Positions 1 through 12,623 of a DNA stretch of 64,000 nt are shown here, in pieces. The notes below the pieces were generated by a model. That model was given only the letters and a program-made list of their open reading frames with translations, did not search any database and had not been told where the DNA came from. Position 1 is the first letter of the stretch, and each line of letters opens with the position of its first letter. Position numbers and translations under genes: made by a program. Source of the stretch: Ypsolopha sequella (Eukaryota; Arthropoda; Insecta; Lepidoptera; Ypsolophidae). The stretch is from the NCBI GenBank assembly GCA_934047225.1, contig OW203984.1, forward strand, positions 3,047,201 to 3,111,200. The letters are read 5' to 3'.

Positions 1-1689
1 CACCCCAATATTTTTGAATTACCTATTCAAAGACACCCCACACTTGGGGAGGGAATCTAAAAAAATGTTTTTTCAAAATTTTTCTGTACCACTTTATCGG
101 CGTGATAAATATGTATTGTATACCCATGTAAAATAACAGCTTTCTAGTACTAATAGTCTCTAAGCAAAGCCGCGAACAGACAGACATGCAGACAAGTATA
201 AGGGTTCCTTGTTGTTGACTACGGAACCCTAAAAAGTGTCAGTTTTTAAGAACCTTGGCCAATGGTCTAATATCTTAGTTATGTGTCTAGAAAATTGTAG
301 GTCTAATTGTGTTCACAAAACAGTAACTTTCTCTTATTGTGTGTTGCTCGTCACTTTTCCGTTAGCACAGCAATTAGCACGATACTAACGAATCACAATA
401 GAGCTCTGTTCTCCTTGAAACTCTAGTTTTTGCTGCGAGTAATGTTCGCCCGTCCGCCATTGTCTGAGGAAAATATCGCATATTCATGAGGTGTAGCTGC
501 ATCTACCAATGACATCTTAAGAGGGCGCCGAGCAAAATAATCTAAAACGACATTCACTGTTAAATTGATTTATTGAATAATATTTCAATGATGAGTAAAT
601 ACAATATATATTTATTATCACAGAGAATGTATCTACACTTCCGCCGCAGCGAATATTAAAAATAACTTATGGTGTAAGAAACAAATCTATCTAAAGTAGG
701 CCCAAAACCTGAAAAAAAGGTATTGGAGTTTTAGTCATTTCAATAACTTAACTGTCGAATTTTGTCTCAACCACAATTCAAGACAATCACAAACGTTATA
801 AAATACAATTGGGCCGTTTCACATTTTAAAAATTTTGTCTGGTAAACTAAATATGATTTTTTCTGTTAAATTCAATAAATAAGACCACGATAAAAAACGA
901 CCACGAGAGAACAAGCGAGGTGTCTAATCGTTCTACACTCGGCGCAGCCTTAATGTTTCGTAGATGCATGTCGCTTCGTAAGATTCAATGGACATCATTC
1001 CAACCGACTCTAATCAAGCGTTCAAATTAATTTGCCGAAAATTGTGTACGTGCATTTTCTGGACGGCGATTCCGGCGCGGGCGGAAAAATTTCATGTGAT
1101 TTTAAAACAGTATTTCTGAGAATGTCTATCGATAAGTTCGATTATAAACCTTGAGTATGTACGAGTATTCTCTACATTGTGTATTCTTTATTTGACAATG
1201 TTTAGTCACTCAACTTTATATGGCATGGTATTTATCACGCCACAAACGAAAGTCGAGTAATTGATATTGCAAGTGAAAAATAATGCCAGAATAGCCGTCG
1301 CAGGATACGTATTCTACGCTTGTGTTTTTATTGTTTTGTAAATATGCTAGTACCAAAAATGTCTGTCATCTGCTATTTATATCATGTACATAATGTAGCG
1401 AGGTAATGGTAATGCAGAATGATTGACATGTTTAGGCGAATGATATAGTATCACCTAACAAAGATAACGGGCGGAAACAAAATAAGCTACATACAAAAAC
1501 AAATATACGTACACCTAGTAGTTTATGCTACAAGGGCGAAAAGGAATAAATTATGAGGACGATTTGCGTCGCGTCATGATGTCTGTTCTGAATGTCCCAC
1601 GATTTTTTGTATAAAGCATAATCACACCTAAATTTCATGTCAGAATAACCTTTGATCTTTAATTAATTGGGGTCGCTACCACAGTTTTT

Positions 1690-2054
1690 AATAGTAGTTT
1701 ATGCTACAAGGGCGAAAAGGAATAGATTACGAGGACGTTTTAAACGTAACCAAGTAATTTATTGCTCTTACGCCCGTGTATCATACTACGTTTTTCAATG
1801 CATAGTGTGAGGAAATAAAACAAATATAATCTTGTTAACTTTAAATTATGATTGGCTCAAAAGGACTGTATCCAGAGCCGTTAAACAGTGGAAAAAAAAG
1901 TATAACATTTATGGTACACAGTAAAGGCTGCATGTTAGCCAACCATTGTAAATAAATAAAAAAATAATAATAATAAAGCCCTAGGGCAAAATAATCGACT
2001 TTCTGTTCGGTTTTGATGCATAAAAAGTGGGCATTTATGAGCACTTGCATTGAA
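1690..2054 (+). repeat. Repeat family A, copy 1
   Basis: This is the first near-complete copy of a roughly 365-bp repeat that begins AGTAGTTTATGCTACAAGGG and ends GCACTTGCATTGAAAA. The first 105 bp fold back on themselves (AATAAATTAC pairs with GTAATTTATT, GGGCG with CGCCC). The rest is bounded by an inverted pair, TTTTTCAATGCATAGTG and CACTTGCATTGAAAA. Other copies lie at 20671-21063, 28072-28424, 31277-31639 and 34348-35307, and a 5' fragment at 1517-1562. All copies have the same orientation. No coding capacity is evident. Confidence 0.75.
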
Positions 2055-2642
2055 AATGATATTTACGGTGTCGTACAAATAAACTGCACTACATTTAGAT
2101 GGCTAGATCCTGACTGTAAGGGATCAAACTTTGTAAGGGATTGAATAATAAAAACTACCGAAAATTTTAGTTAAACAAAGACTAAGGTGCACATCGAACA
2201 AGTTTCCATCGAAGTCTAAGAGTGTCTCAAAACTAAACTACCGTCTACCGGCCAATATTATTATAAAAGTAAATTCTTTGTGCACCTGTTAATTGTCGCC
2301 TTTAATTATTAAAAAAAATGATAGATGGCAGCACTTGTATATACTAAAAATTATAAAAGTATATCTAGACCAAAACAATATATATAAAATAAACATCCAC
2401 AAATGCGTCACCTACACTGACCTTATTTTAGAAACCTCTTTTTCATATCGCAGCAAAAGCAAACATGGAATCACCGAGGAACTAAACCCAAAGAGGTGCA
2501 ATAACTTTGATGTTTGGTCTAAATAAATTCCTCAAACTTTTGCCGCGCTTTAAAGCGCCCTGATTGGCTAAGCCGAAACCGCAAAATAGATCAATTCATG
2601 ACGGATAAATCCTACGAGGTTTTTGTCATCTGTTGTGTACTA

Positions 2643-2797
2643 TACAGTGTGTCCCTCGTACAAGTGCACATCCGAAAAGGGGTGAAACTAGACCTTATTT
2701 TATCGACAAAAAAAAATTTTTTCTTTGTTTTTGTCGATATATTTAGATCTAGTTTCACCCACTTTCGAATGTGCACTTGTACGAGGGACACACTGTA
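2643..2797. mobile_element. Palindromic MITE, 155 bp
   Basis: This is a nearly perfect inverted repeat: the left arm starts TACAGTGTGTCCCTCGTAC and the right arm ends with its reverse complement. The arms continue inward through a GTGAAACTAGA match to an A/T-rich centre. The terminal TA dinucleotides suggest a Tc1/mariner-type TA target, which is inference. Confidence 0.75.
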
Positions 2798-3225
2798 TAT
2801 GATTTTTTTAAACCATGAATAAAGAACTTGAAAAAAAAAAAAAGATACTAGGGGTTATGTGCCGAAACGCCACGCGGTCATAGAGCTAAATAATCCCCGC
2901 TAAGTGGGAGTGAGATGCATATAATATAGTCAAGTCTATGCAAAAACACTAATTAGGTAACGGAATCAGGCGGACCGACATTTCCTGTCTCGGGGCTAGT
3001 TACTCGAATGTACAACATACAGGTTGTACTCAGTTCTGTAGTCAACATGAGGCTTATTGGATTAAAGGCTTACTGCGAGGTGAAAGGTGGGTTTAGTTGA
3101 TAGCCGCCTGTCAGCTGGTCGTTTAAATTGTCCCTAATATTACATGTATTTATTGTCTAGTTTGGCTCCCGAAAGCATACCTTAGAATTTACGGCCAATT
3201 TAATTTGGACATTTAATTTATACCG

Positions 3226-3300
3226 CCTCTGTGGTCTAGTGGTTCGAACATCTCGACAACTTATCCGGAGGGCGCGGGTTTAAATCCTGTAGGAGCACAT
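3226..3300 (+). repeat. tRNA-like SINE head
   Basis: The segment contains an A-box-like TGGTCTAGTGG and a B-box-like GGGTTTAAATCC with tRNA-like spacing, as expected of the Pol III promoter of a tRNA-derived SINE. The acceptor stem does not close, so this is not called a tRNA gene. Confidence 0.45.
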
Positions 3301-3610
3301 TTGTGTTCGGACTGTGTGCGTGTTTCGAAATTTTTGTATCCAAAGTATAGCAATAGAGGTCAACACCACCCTTCACACACGGATGTAATAATCATTAGTG
3401 AAAAGTGGGTGTACGAGTCTGACGGTCCATATTCGGAAACCGCCTCTGACACGTTGTGACGTGGACATCGATACATATCGTGACGTTGTATGAAAACAAT
3501 GTTGAAAAGAAACAAGAATTGCAATTCGAATAACTATAGCCAAGTCCCGAAGCGAAATGAACCTACATTTGCTCTTTACAAGAGGAATCAATTTTCAACA
3601 GATGCTTTGT

Positions 3611-4089
3611 CATTGGGGTGCCCTGTGCCTTAACTCTATAACTTTCACATTGGGGTGCCCTGTGCCTTACTTCTGTAACTTTGTCATTGGGGTGCCCTGT
3701 GCCTTACCTCTATAACTTTCACATTGGGGTGCCCTGTGCCTTACTTCTGTAACTTTGTCATTGGGGTGCCCTGTGCCTTACCTCTATAACTTTCACATTG
3801 GGGTGCCCTGTGCCTTACTTCTGTAACTTTGTCATTGGGGTGCCCTGTGCCTTACCTCTATAACTTTCACATTGGGGTGCCCTGTGCCTTACTTCTGTAA
3901 CTTTGTCATTGAGGTGCCCTGTGCCTTACCTCTATAACTTTCACATTGGGGTGCCCTGTGCCTTACTTCTGTAACTTTCTCATTGGGGTGCCCTGTGCCT
4001 TACCTCTATAACTTTCACATTGGGGTGCCCTGTGCCTTACTTCTGTAACTTTCTCATTGGGGTGCCCTGTGCCCTACTTCTGTAACTTC
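3611..4089. repeat. 37-bp minisatellite, about 13 units
   Basis: Tandem units begin CATTGGGGTGCCCTGTGCC and alternate between two variants, one with ACCTCTATAACTTTCA and one with ACTTCTGTAACTTTGT, giving a 74-bp higher-order repeat. The units differ at only a few positions. Confidence 0.95.
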
Positions 4090-4401
4090 AGTCTGAGAGG
4101 AATATCAAATAAGGTTCAGATTCAGCTACAAGAATGAGCGATTCTAACACAACTGAATAATTTTGCGGAATTTGAATATCACTGTAACAATTTACGGAAT
4201 GAAAACAAAAAAATAATTGTTCATTTAATGAGGTAGCATGTTTATCTGAAAATCGTATTTTAAATAGGCAATCTAGCTATCCGTGACGTTGAATGAAATC
4301 TCATCGAAGCAAACAAAACTATCGCTATTGACTTAGTTCGATTTTATCAAAACTGCTGAAAATAAGAGGTTGACTGACGACTGAGATAAGATGACAACAA
4401 T

Positions 4402-4562
4402 GGTGTCGATTCGGTGTACTAAACTTAATTTAAGCGTTCTGTCCTTGTCTTTTCGTTAAAGATAGACAAATACAAGACGCTTAAGGCAGAGAATATAAAG
4501 TATTACTTAAGGTAAGGTTAGTCCTGTCAAATAAGTTAAGTCGTGTTACGGCGAATCGACAT
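4402..4562. mobile_element. Foldback MITE (GGTGTCGATTCG family), copy 1
   Basis: Ends are GGTGTCGATTCGGTGT and ACGGCGAATCGACA, with an internal inverted match around AACTTAATTT and AAATAAGTTAAG. A related copy lies at 29643-29808. Confidence 0.6.
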
Positions 4563-4802
4563 AAATGATCCTCAATCGGACTGTTATATAAGGCGACTAA
4601 TATTGTCAAATTGGCGGGAAAATCGTGAAATGCATTAAACCACTAAAATCTGCAATGTTATGACAAAATTTTGTTTCTACAACTTTGCGTGATCGCGTTT
4701 CGTCAGACTCAAAGCTGCTTATCCCAATATTCCAATTATTTGGAAATTAATTTGCAAATAATTGGAATTTGGAATTATTCCAATATTCTTATTCAAATAG
4801 AA

Positions 4803-4888
4803 GTGAAAAACCGGTCAAGTGTGGGTTGGAATCGCGCACAAAGGGTTCCGTCCCACCACACAATACGGTTACGGAACCCCAAAAACAT
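4803..4888. repeat. Fragment of common lepidopteran GGTTCCGT repeat
   Basis: The segment reads from AAAAACCGGTCAAGTGTG to a GGGTTCCGT motif and a following ACGGAACCCC. Comparable fragments occur near 178-232, 5421-5612, 7810-7876, 8398-8480, 16046-16110 and 17117-17185. The fullest copy is at 11504-11806. Confidence 0.55.
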
Positions 4889-4929
4889 AATGGTAAATAA
4901 TTCCACTTACAGTTATGGGTTACCAACTT

Positions 4930-5290
4930 AACTTGACACTTACGATGTATTAAACTCTATGTATCTAGCTAAAAGTTGGTCAAAGATAAGTTCCTAAATA
5001 ATTAAATATTTGTAATTTTCTGATTTTTTCCTTACTATAAGACCTACCTGAAAACGAAATTTCAAGTTTTAAAGTCAACTGAAAGTACATAAAGTTTAAC
5101 ATTAAACAAAATTTCATGATGAGCAAATTGTATGAAATTGATTATATAAAGTGCAATAACTTTTTTTGGCGTCGCGTTCGAAGCCTAATTTTTTTTTACA
5201 GCACCATAGGGCCGTAGATTTCTGTAGGAGGTATTAGTTTCAACTTGATATCTCATACAGGACCCGAGCAAAATAGTTGATCTATTAAAC
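4930..5290 (+). repeat. Dispersed repeat, inverse of 16090-16410
   Basis: The stretch matches the reverse complement of 16090-16410. Shared segments include CAACTTGATATCTCATAC and ATGAAATTGATTATATAAAG. The two copies are diverged, and I do not recognise a named family. Confidence 0.55.
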
Positions 5291-5307
5291 TCCCGAACGT
5301 GTCAGTG

Positions 5308-5413
5308 GTTGATTCTTTTCGCCTTACTTCGGACACAAATACACGCTTTTAGGGCATGCAAGTTTGTTTACGTCACTATGCTTTTCCGTCACTGTTCCTG
5401 TTACAAGTACTTA
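5308..5413. repeat. SINE fragment related to 44130-44397
   Basis: It shares the block CGGACACAAATACACGCTTT and AGGGCATGCA with the SINE at 44130-44397. Only the 3' portion is present. Confidence 0.45.
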
Positions 5414-5663
5414 AGTTAAAAAAACCGGCCAAGTGCGAATCAGACTCGCGTACCTACGGTTCCGTATTGTGGATGATAAATTTAATTTTGTTATTTTTAT
5501 TCGTGAATTTCTCAACTGCTTTATTTTTCCTGTAATCTTTACCTACACATATTACCATGATTTTTTTCCATAAAGGTTCCTTTTGTACCTTTTAGGTACG
5601 GAACCCTAAAAATGTGTTTAATGTTGTATATCAATGTTCCAAGTTTAGGACTACCAAGGGTCT

Positions 5664-5801
5664 TATTGTCTAACTTCAACATCTATCGCTATCGTTCTTA
5701 AATTTAACGTGATTGGCTAGAAATGACATCACAAATAATTGTTAGCCAATCACGATACCTTTGAAATCGATATTGTTTCAATATTATTGAAGTTAGACAA
5801 C
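5664..5801. mobile_element. MITE ending ATTGTCTAACTTCAACATC, compact copy
   Basis: The termini TATTGTCTAACTTCAAC and GAAGTTAGACAA are inverted. The interior contains GTGATTGGCTAGAAATGAC and an inverted TAGCCAATCAC. A relative with an expanded interior is at 17530-17871. Confidence 0.65.
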
Positions 5802-6453
5802 AAGGCACCAGAATATGGAGTTTAAAACCAGAACGAAGGTATTAATACCGTCGTATTTATATTGTTGTGGACCCATTATGCCTTAAGGCGATTACCATCG
5901 CCAAATTAGCAGCTCGATATTTGTCACTACGAATATCAACGGAAACGACTTTGAAATAACGTTCATATCAGCGCGCAATGCATGGTGGCTGTTACGACTC
6001 TCGCTGCGTCCTTGATAGGGCGAAATAGGAGAAAATTACACTTTTCTCTTAGACGTGATTACTCTATTGAATAATCTTATGTTGTGTTTATAGCTATGAA
6101 GTTTATCTATTTATCAAAGTATAGATGAATTCAATCGGCCAAGCCACTCAGGAGCAGTAGGGAATTTGAGGTCAAAAAACACCATTCAGTAAAAAAAAAT
6201 CATGTAGAAGTTTTGGTGGTATGAATAAGAAAAATGTTGCATATGTTGTCTAAGAGTTGATTATTCATAATACAGTTTTTCATTATTTTTGGTTTGGCCA
6301 TAAACGAGGAGTAGGCTTTAGAAAGTACCCATTTGGCAATAGTAAGGCCCTTAAGCGATGTCCACTGACGTTGCGACAGATGGGTTACGTCTTTCTAGAT
6401 CCTGTGGTAATTTTCCAAAATCCCTTGTTGTCGGATGTCTGCGTCCTGCGTCT

Positions 6454-6813
6454 GCGGAGGTAGGCATGTATTTATATATGTAACCTATTACTATGTAGTA
6501 TATAGGATGGGATTTGGTCGGCCGCCTGGATTCGTGCTGGGGGCTCGGTGGGTGATCATTGAACCTTGTTCCTGGTCCCTGGCCGGGTCTCCGGTATGGG
6601 TTCGGGCGGTTGATTGGATTTCACCTTGTATAATAATATTTTACCTATAATTTTAATCGTATATATTGTTACATAAATTAAATAAACATTTAATCTAAGT
6701 AGTTCATGTACATTTATTATTTTATTACATATATTTTTATAAGATTAAAATTTGACTTGTGAAACGTGTATTATATATACCTACTTTGCAAAATAAACTT
6801 TTTGAATTTTGAA
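6454..6813 (+). repeat. LINE/SINE-like 3' fragment, copy 1
   Basis: This segment of about 360 bp, from GCGGAGGTAGGCATGTATTT to a tail with repeated TTTTGAA, is nearly identical to 30829-31190. Both copies start at the same base, which argues for a defined 5' end such as a SINE-like unit. The GAA-rich tail resembles that of a non-LTR element. Confidence 0.6.
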
Positions 6814-7036
6814 TACAACGAACCTATTTTCATGTTCTTAGGTCCAATCGTTTGGTCTATATGTTGACAGATCAGTCAGTCAGGATATTCTTTTATTTAT
6901 ATTATTATTATATTATATATTCTTTTATTATTATTACTGCATTTCCATCTACAATTTAAAATTTCTTGTGTTATTTATGAATTATTACTAATTAGATTTT
7001 TTTAATTTATCTTCTATTTGTTGGTTAACCTGTCTG

Positions 7037-7302
7037 TACAAGGTGACTTTTTGATCATCGTCCAAATTCATACTGGTGGCTTGGTAAGTGATCAGTATCA
7101 TGGATCAATAACAATTTTTGTGAAATTCGTAAATTGAAATTTCGGCTTCCCATGGAAATTCAGTTCCACTCCCGAGTGAATCACTATGGGGAGTCGAAAT
7201 TTCATTTTACGAATTTCACCAAAATTATTATTGATCCATGATACTGATCACTTACCAAGCCACCAGTATGAATTTGGACGATGATCAAAAATTCACCTTG
7301 TA
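7037..7302. mobile_element. Palindromic MITE TACAAGGTGAC, copy 1
   Basis: This 266-bp element is almost wholly an inverted repeat. The left end is TACAAGGTGACTTTTTGATC and the right end is its reverse complement. Sister copies are at 12624-12890 and 41827-42092. TA ends suggest a mariner-type target duplication (inference). Confidence 0.85.
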
Positions 7303-8178
7303 TAATATAACAACTTGCATTTTTTCATTTATTCTAATTATATAATAATATTATAATTGTAATAAATCTGTTATTGTGTTAATAGCTATAATTATCTGAC
7401 TTGTAATGAATATTACCTATAAAGATCTAGTTATGATATATGTACTGTACTATAAGTGTGAGTGTTTCTTTACACGTGATACGAAGCCATTACCATACAA
7501 TCTTACATTTGAACTTTACTCTTATCAAACCAAAATGACCCGTACAGCTTGAGAAATATAGTTCTAAACTCAACCACAGCCGGTCTCTAGTACCGTGGAC
7601 TTGTCGAGAAACAGATCTAGCGATAGATCGACTTGTTATATGTGTAGGCGGGTAGGGCGCCCTTCAGTGCACACCCCCTGAGGAACACCCCTTCTTTAAT
7701 AATGTTGCTAGCTTTGTACTCACTATTCCTTTCCTCTCTTTAATTAATAAAATAATTAATTTACTCCCCGAGATAAGAACACAACGCGCCGACAACCAGC
7801 CAAAATAATTTGGCCAAGTGCGAGTTTGACAAAGGATTCTTACCACCACACAATACGGGTACGATACCCTAAAAACATTATAGTAAATAAAAACAATATA
7901 TTACATGCCATAGCAACATCAAAGTGTCCAAAAATAAGCCGCTAAAATGGTACCGCCTGACGAACATTTCGGAACATTTTTAACGAAAGCATTTTTTTTT
8001 TTATGTATTTACCACTTTAGGGTATGTACTAAAATCTGACAAAATTTGAAACTTGTAGGTCTTAAGATAGAGCTGAAACAAATGACGTTAAAAAAATCTA
8101 TTTTTTCGCGTATTTTGTATGGGGACACCCCTAAGGTATAAATTTTTTTAAGTTTTATTATCTGCCATGATAGAAGCC

Positions 8179-8348
8179 ATTAAAGCCAATTTTGAAGGCT
8201 TTAATTTTAGTTTTAGTGGTGACAAAGTTTAAAATATTCCAAAGAAATTTAGCTTCTAATCCTAACCCTTAAGGACTATTTTGTATTGAAGAAAATTTAG
8301 TTTTGACAGCACTAAAACTAAAATTAAAGCCTTCAGAATCGGCTTTAT
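8179..8348. mobile_element. Palindromic repeat (AAAGCC..GGCTTT), copy 1
   Basis: The arms carry GAAGGCTTTAATTTTAG and CTAAAATTAAAGCCTTC. Related copies occur at 47653-47899 and 54219-54390. Confidence 0.65.
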
Positions 8349-10379
8349 TGTGACACTTATTCTGTGAACATTTCAACTGGCTACCTATTCGTCTGAAGCT
8401 GTAGACGCCTGTGACACACAGACAGCGAAGGCTAAGCAATAGGGTCCCGCTTGGCATCCTTCGGCAACGGAACCCTAAAAATTAGTCCCTTTTTTACTTG
8501 AAAATAAAAGGTTATCATGAGAAACTAGCCCCCAGTGACACGCAAAGGGCCGTATATTATGTTCCTTTATTGTTCCTACTTTATACGGTCACGCTCTTTT
8601 TCTGCTACGATGTAGCAAGGAGCAGGTAGTCCATAGTTTCCCCGCCTCGTAGACCCGCTACGTCGTAGTACGGACGTGGAGCATTGCTTAATCTTTTTAT
8701 AATTCCTTTAATATTAACTCAAGTCTATAGACTCGTTCTGCTAGTTTACAGGCATTAATCGCGCTAGATGGCAATCGTTGATAACATTGTTAAGCTAGAA
8801 ATATTTTTAGATCGTAACATAGGATAAAAATCGTGCACTGAATATTCGAAATACCAAAAGAAATATTTCAAACTTTGCACCCATGCCGCCCTGAAACCCG
8901 AAATATCCCACAGTATGGTAAAATTTCCTGTAAGTGGTCTCCCGACGTTAGTTTTCATTTCAGCAGCGCTCTCTACTCTACCCTCTTCTACAGTCAGTCT
9001 TTACGTGACCACTGCGCAGGACAGACGTCCCGCCGAGAGCTATCGACCGCGACTAAACAATATATTGAATATTACTTGTATATGCCGCTCTAGAAGTGCC
9101 GTGCTGTGATTGTGACTTGAATCGTGTAAAATCAAATTGAAGCTGTTCACGGTATTATGAATCACATTTTGATACGACTGCCGGTTATTATTGCATTTTG
9201 TTTTTGTTGTTGCATATTATATGGGAGTTAATGAGTTTCATTGATGCTGTGACTCAACAGGCACAATTGCAGTAAATTAACGTGATCTTTAAAATATTTA
9301 TACAGCTGTTGCTGTAACAAAAACAACGCGGTTCGATCGATTGGTCGTCCTGGCCGGCCGTTCAACTCGATTCGTCGTGTTTTCATATTACCTTACGTTA
9401 CGAATTTCATGATTCTTTTGGAAAAAAGGCTCGAGTTTGCACCTATTGAATTTCAACTAATATAATTTGATATAAATATCCAAGACAATAACAAATATTT
9501 CAGAAATCAAGTTAAATTGCTTTAAATGTTTCATTTTGTCTTTCACTATTGCAATAAAGTGGAGATATGCCGAAACAACAATTTTTCCACATTGATTGTT
9601 TTAATTATAGGCTCTTTATTTAAACACAATAAGTAATTACATAACAGATATAACTAAAATTAAAACTACATACTGAAAACATAAACTAAAGACTTAAAAA
9701 TTAATATATTATAAATTATTTTAAAAAACAGATCATAAATATAAATGAAAAGCTATTAAGTACTATCGATAATTATATATTTCGACCAACTTGTTGTCGT
9801 CGTCAGTCGAATTAAAAATTATATTATAAATTAAAATAAATGAAAAATTATTGTGTATAAACAAACAAGTAAACTTAATTTTATGGCCATGGCAAGTCAA
9901 ATTAACCAACATTAAGTTATTCAAACTTATTAAGAAATTTATTAACGAATTCAGTACCAAGTAGGTACTTCGTAATTTTCTTGAAACATATTATCTTTAT
10001 TGCGAAACTCTGTATTTGGTAATAGCAGGCATACTTTAAACTTAACGTAGTATGTGACATACATTATTAATAATTAAAATGTATTAATAAAATAACCTTG
10101 AGGGCTTACAAAGGTTATTGTAATTCATTGTTAAAATGACTCAAGTATGCAATAAGTATGACATGCTATGCATTGATCGTGCTATTTGCTATTTCTTAAT
10201 ATATTAATAATTCTATTAGTCATATAATGAAGATTGCACGAGTCATAAGTTAATTTTTTATTTTACGGCGCTATACGAAAAAAATACGGGTGTTTCTTTT
10301 CTGTGTATTTCATGAAATACACGGAAAATTATAATCAGTTTCTGGTATATGCATTTTGACTATATAATCTAGGGTTTTG

Positions 10380-10745
10380 AAATTGGAAAACATGTTTGGA
10401 TAAATTTTCCTCGATATTTCTATCTAAATATCTAATTGTTGAAATGGGGTCTTCAAACACACTTTTTCTCCTCGTTTGACGATTAGGAACTATATACAGA
10501 ACTCAAACATATTTTATTAGGTGTGTTTTAACAACATCTAGAGATTTGATGTTTGAAATTTTGCTAGCTATTTTAGTTTTTTTTTTTAATAAAAATATAA
10601 AACCAACTTTTTCCCTTTTGCCCTGAATCTGCCCATCTCGCACTGCACGATTTTTCGCTTGGAGTGACACTGACAAAATTAAAATTCGTATAGCCTCTTA
10701 ATAGATGAAGGAACATAGGTAGATATATGCGTTTCCGAAATGACA
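10380..10745. mobile_element. Diverged copy of the TTAA-flanked foldback family
   Basis: The sequence is recognisably related to 59411-60066: a GATATTTCTATC-type core, an ATTTTATTAGG..GTTTTAACA block, and CATCTCGCACTG near the right end. It is too diverged to define ends. Confidence 0.35.
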
Positions 10746-10978
10746 CGCTCCAAATAGATTCACGTGCAGTAAAGAATTGCTTGAGTGTATTTTTTAATGA
10801 TAATAAATAATTTACATACACAACAATGTATACACAACAATGTTAATTTAATAAGAAATCTCAAGGATATACAAAAAATACAAATAATCGTTTAAATGAC
10901 TCAAGTATGTATTGTATTGCTCGCTATAGTTTCATTGTGATGAATTATGCAATAATTTAATCTCACAATGCAGATCTG

Positions 10979-11142
10979 TGGGTCTACCGCGTAATTCTCA
11001 TTTTCATCAACATCAACTTGAGATTGAAATTTGACGTGCGTGCGACGACGCCCGCCTAACATGCCATCTCTTTTGCACGCGTTGAATTTCGCATGCATTT
11101 GCTTGAAGTTGATACAAATGAGAATTACGCGGTAGAGCCCCT
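10979..11142. mobile_element. 164-bp MITE with GGGTCTACCGCGTAATTC ends
   Basis: The left end GGGTCTACCGCGTAATTC and the right end GAATTACGCGGTAGAGCCC are inverted, with further pairing of ATCAACATCAACTT and AAGTTGATAC. The right 108 bp recur essentially unchanged at 41683-41790. Confidence 0.7.
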
Positions 11143-11503
11143 GCACAAGTCAAAAGATTTTTTTATTCCAGTAAATTAAAAATGACTATGGTAGATGTGC
11201 GTTTCCGAAATAACACGCTTCAAATAAATTCAGATGTAGCAACGAATTCCTTAAATGTTTTTTTTTGACCTGAAATCATTCTTTAAATACAATAATATCC
11301 ACAATGTGACTTACACATTTTTTTTTTTTTTTCTTAGAAAACGAACTTACAACTTTAATTGCAATTACTTTCTAAATGTTTCAAGTATGCTATATGAAAA
11401 TGTTATGCATAAATCGAATTGTTTAATTTGCTGTAGTTGAATTAATAACTTTATCATTGTGTCTTAAAATGAAGACTCACATTTACACAAGTCAGAAGAT
11501 ATC

Positions 11504-11806
11504 TTTTTTAGGGTTCCGTACCCAAAAGGTAACCAAAGAGACCCTATTGCTAAGACTAAGCTGTCCGTTTGTCTGTCCGTCTGTCACCAGGCTGTATCTC
11601 ATGAACCGTGATAGTTAGACAGTTGAAATTTTCACAGATGATGTGTTTCTGTTGCCGCTATAACAACAAATACTAAAAAACAGAATAAAATAAATATCTA
11701 AGGGGGCTCCCATACAACAGACATGTTTTTTTTGCCGTTTTTATAGATAATGGCACGGAACCCTTCGTGCGCGAGTCAGACTCGCACTTGGCCGGTTTTT
11801 TTTTTT
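11504..11806. repeat. Common lepidopteran repeat, fullest copy
   Basis: It runs from TTTTTTAGGGTTCCGTACCC to GACTCGCACTTGGCCGG and a T tract, with a GTCTGTCCGTCTGTC motif inside. The motif set is very widespread in lepidopteran genomes (established knowledge) and supports the taxonomic call. Confidence 0.7.
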
Positions 11807-12016
11807 CAATAAACTATGCCTATGCGTTTCGGAAATGACACGCTAGAAATAGATTTAGACGCACCAACGAATCCTTTCAATATTTAATTGTATATAGGTA
11901 TGATGATCAGAAACATTTAAATTGTCATACATCAGTACTGTCGTAAATAGTACGAGATGACTATGATATGTTCCAGTGTGTAGTTACATACACGTCACCG
12001 CCCGTGAGTAATGCAA

Positions 12017-12276
12017 TTAAATATTGTCAGGTCACCTCCCTCCAGTGCCGGTTTTAGCATTGACGGCGCCCTGGGCGAGAGTTAAATATTGTCAGGTCAC
12101 CTCCCTCCAGTGCCGGTTTTAGCATTGACGGCGCCCTGGGCGAGAGTTAAATATTGTCAGGTCACCTCCCTCCAGTGCCGGTTTTAGCATTGACGGCGCC
12201 CTGGGCGAGAGTTAAATATTGTCAGGTCACCTCCCTCCAGTGCCGGTTTTAGCATTGACGGCGCCCTGGGCGAGAA
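12017..12276. repeat. 65-bp tandem repeat, 4 units
   Basis: Four essentially identical 65-bp units start at 12017, 12082, 12147 and 12212. Each unit joins host flank (TTAAATATTGTCAGGTCAC), the sequence CCTCCCTC, and the first 39 bp of the hAT-type element that is complete at 12238-12479. Confidence 0.95.
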
Positions 12277-12479
12277 TTCTACGGCGCCCCCTATCTGTTT
12301 CCTAAATGATTCATGTGCAAAAAAGGAAAAAAAAACATGGGAAAGATTATTTCAATCTTCAATCATGACCAATTTTAACATAATTTAACAAAATTTTACC
12401 GCGCCATCCCGTGATCCATACTGACGAGGGGGCGCTGGCGCCCCTTGATGTCTGGCGCCCTACCCTAACGCCGCCACTG
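12238..12479. mobile_element. Non-autonomous hAT-type element with 8-bp TSD
   Basis: The ends are CAGTGCCGG and CCGCCACTG, fitting hAT termini. They are flanked by the 8-bp direct repeat CCTCCCTC at 12230-12237 and 12480-12487. The 242-bp element has no transposase. Confidence 0.8.
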
Positions 12480-12623
12480 CCTCCCTCGTACTCGGAATAC
12501 GTAGTTAAAAACTTCAAGATACTGTATGTTTATAAAGAAGTAACGTTAAATAAAACGCGACTCTACGTTATGTTGGTACTAAACAACTTTCTCAAGGAAA
12601 CGAGCCCGCGCTAGTAAAACATA

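Noticed and set aside
3226..3300. Functional tRNA gene
   Set aside because: A and B boxes only; no closing acceptor stem.
3611..4089. CRISPR-like array
   Set aside because: Units are directly contiguous without unique spacers, and the window is eukaryotic.
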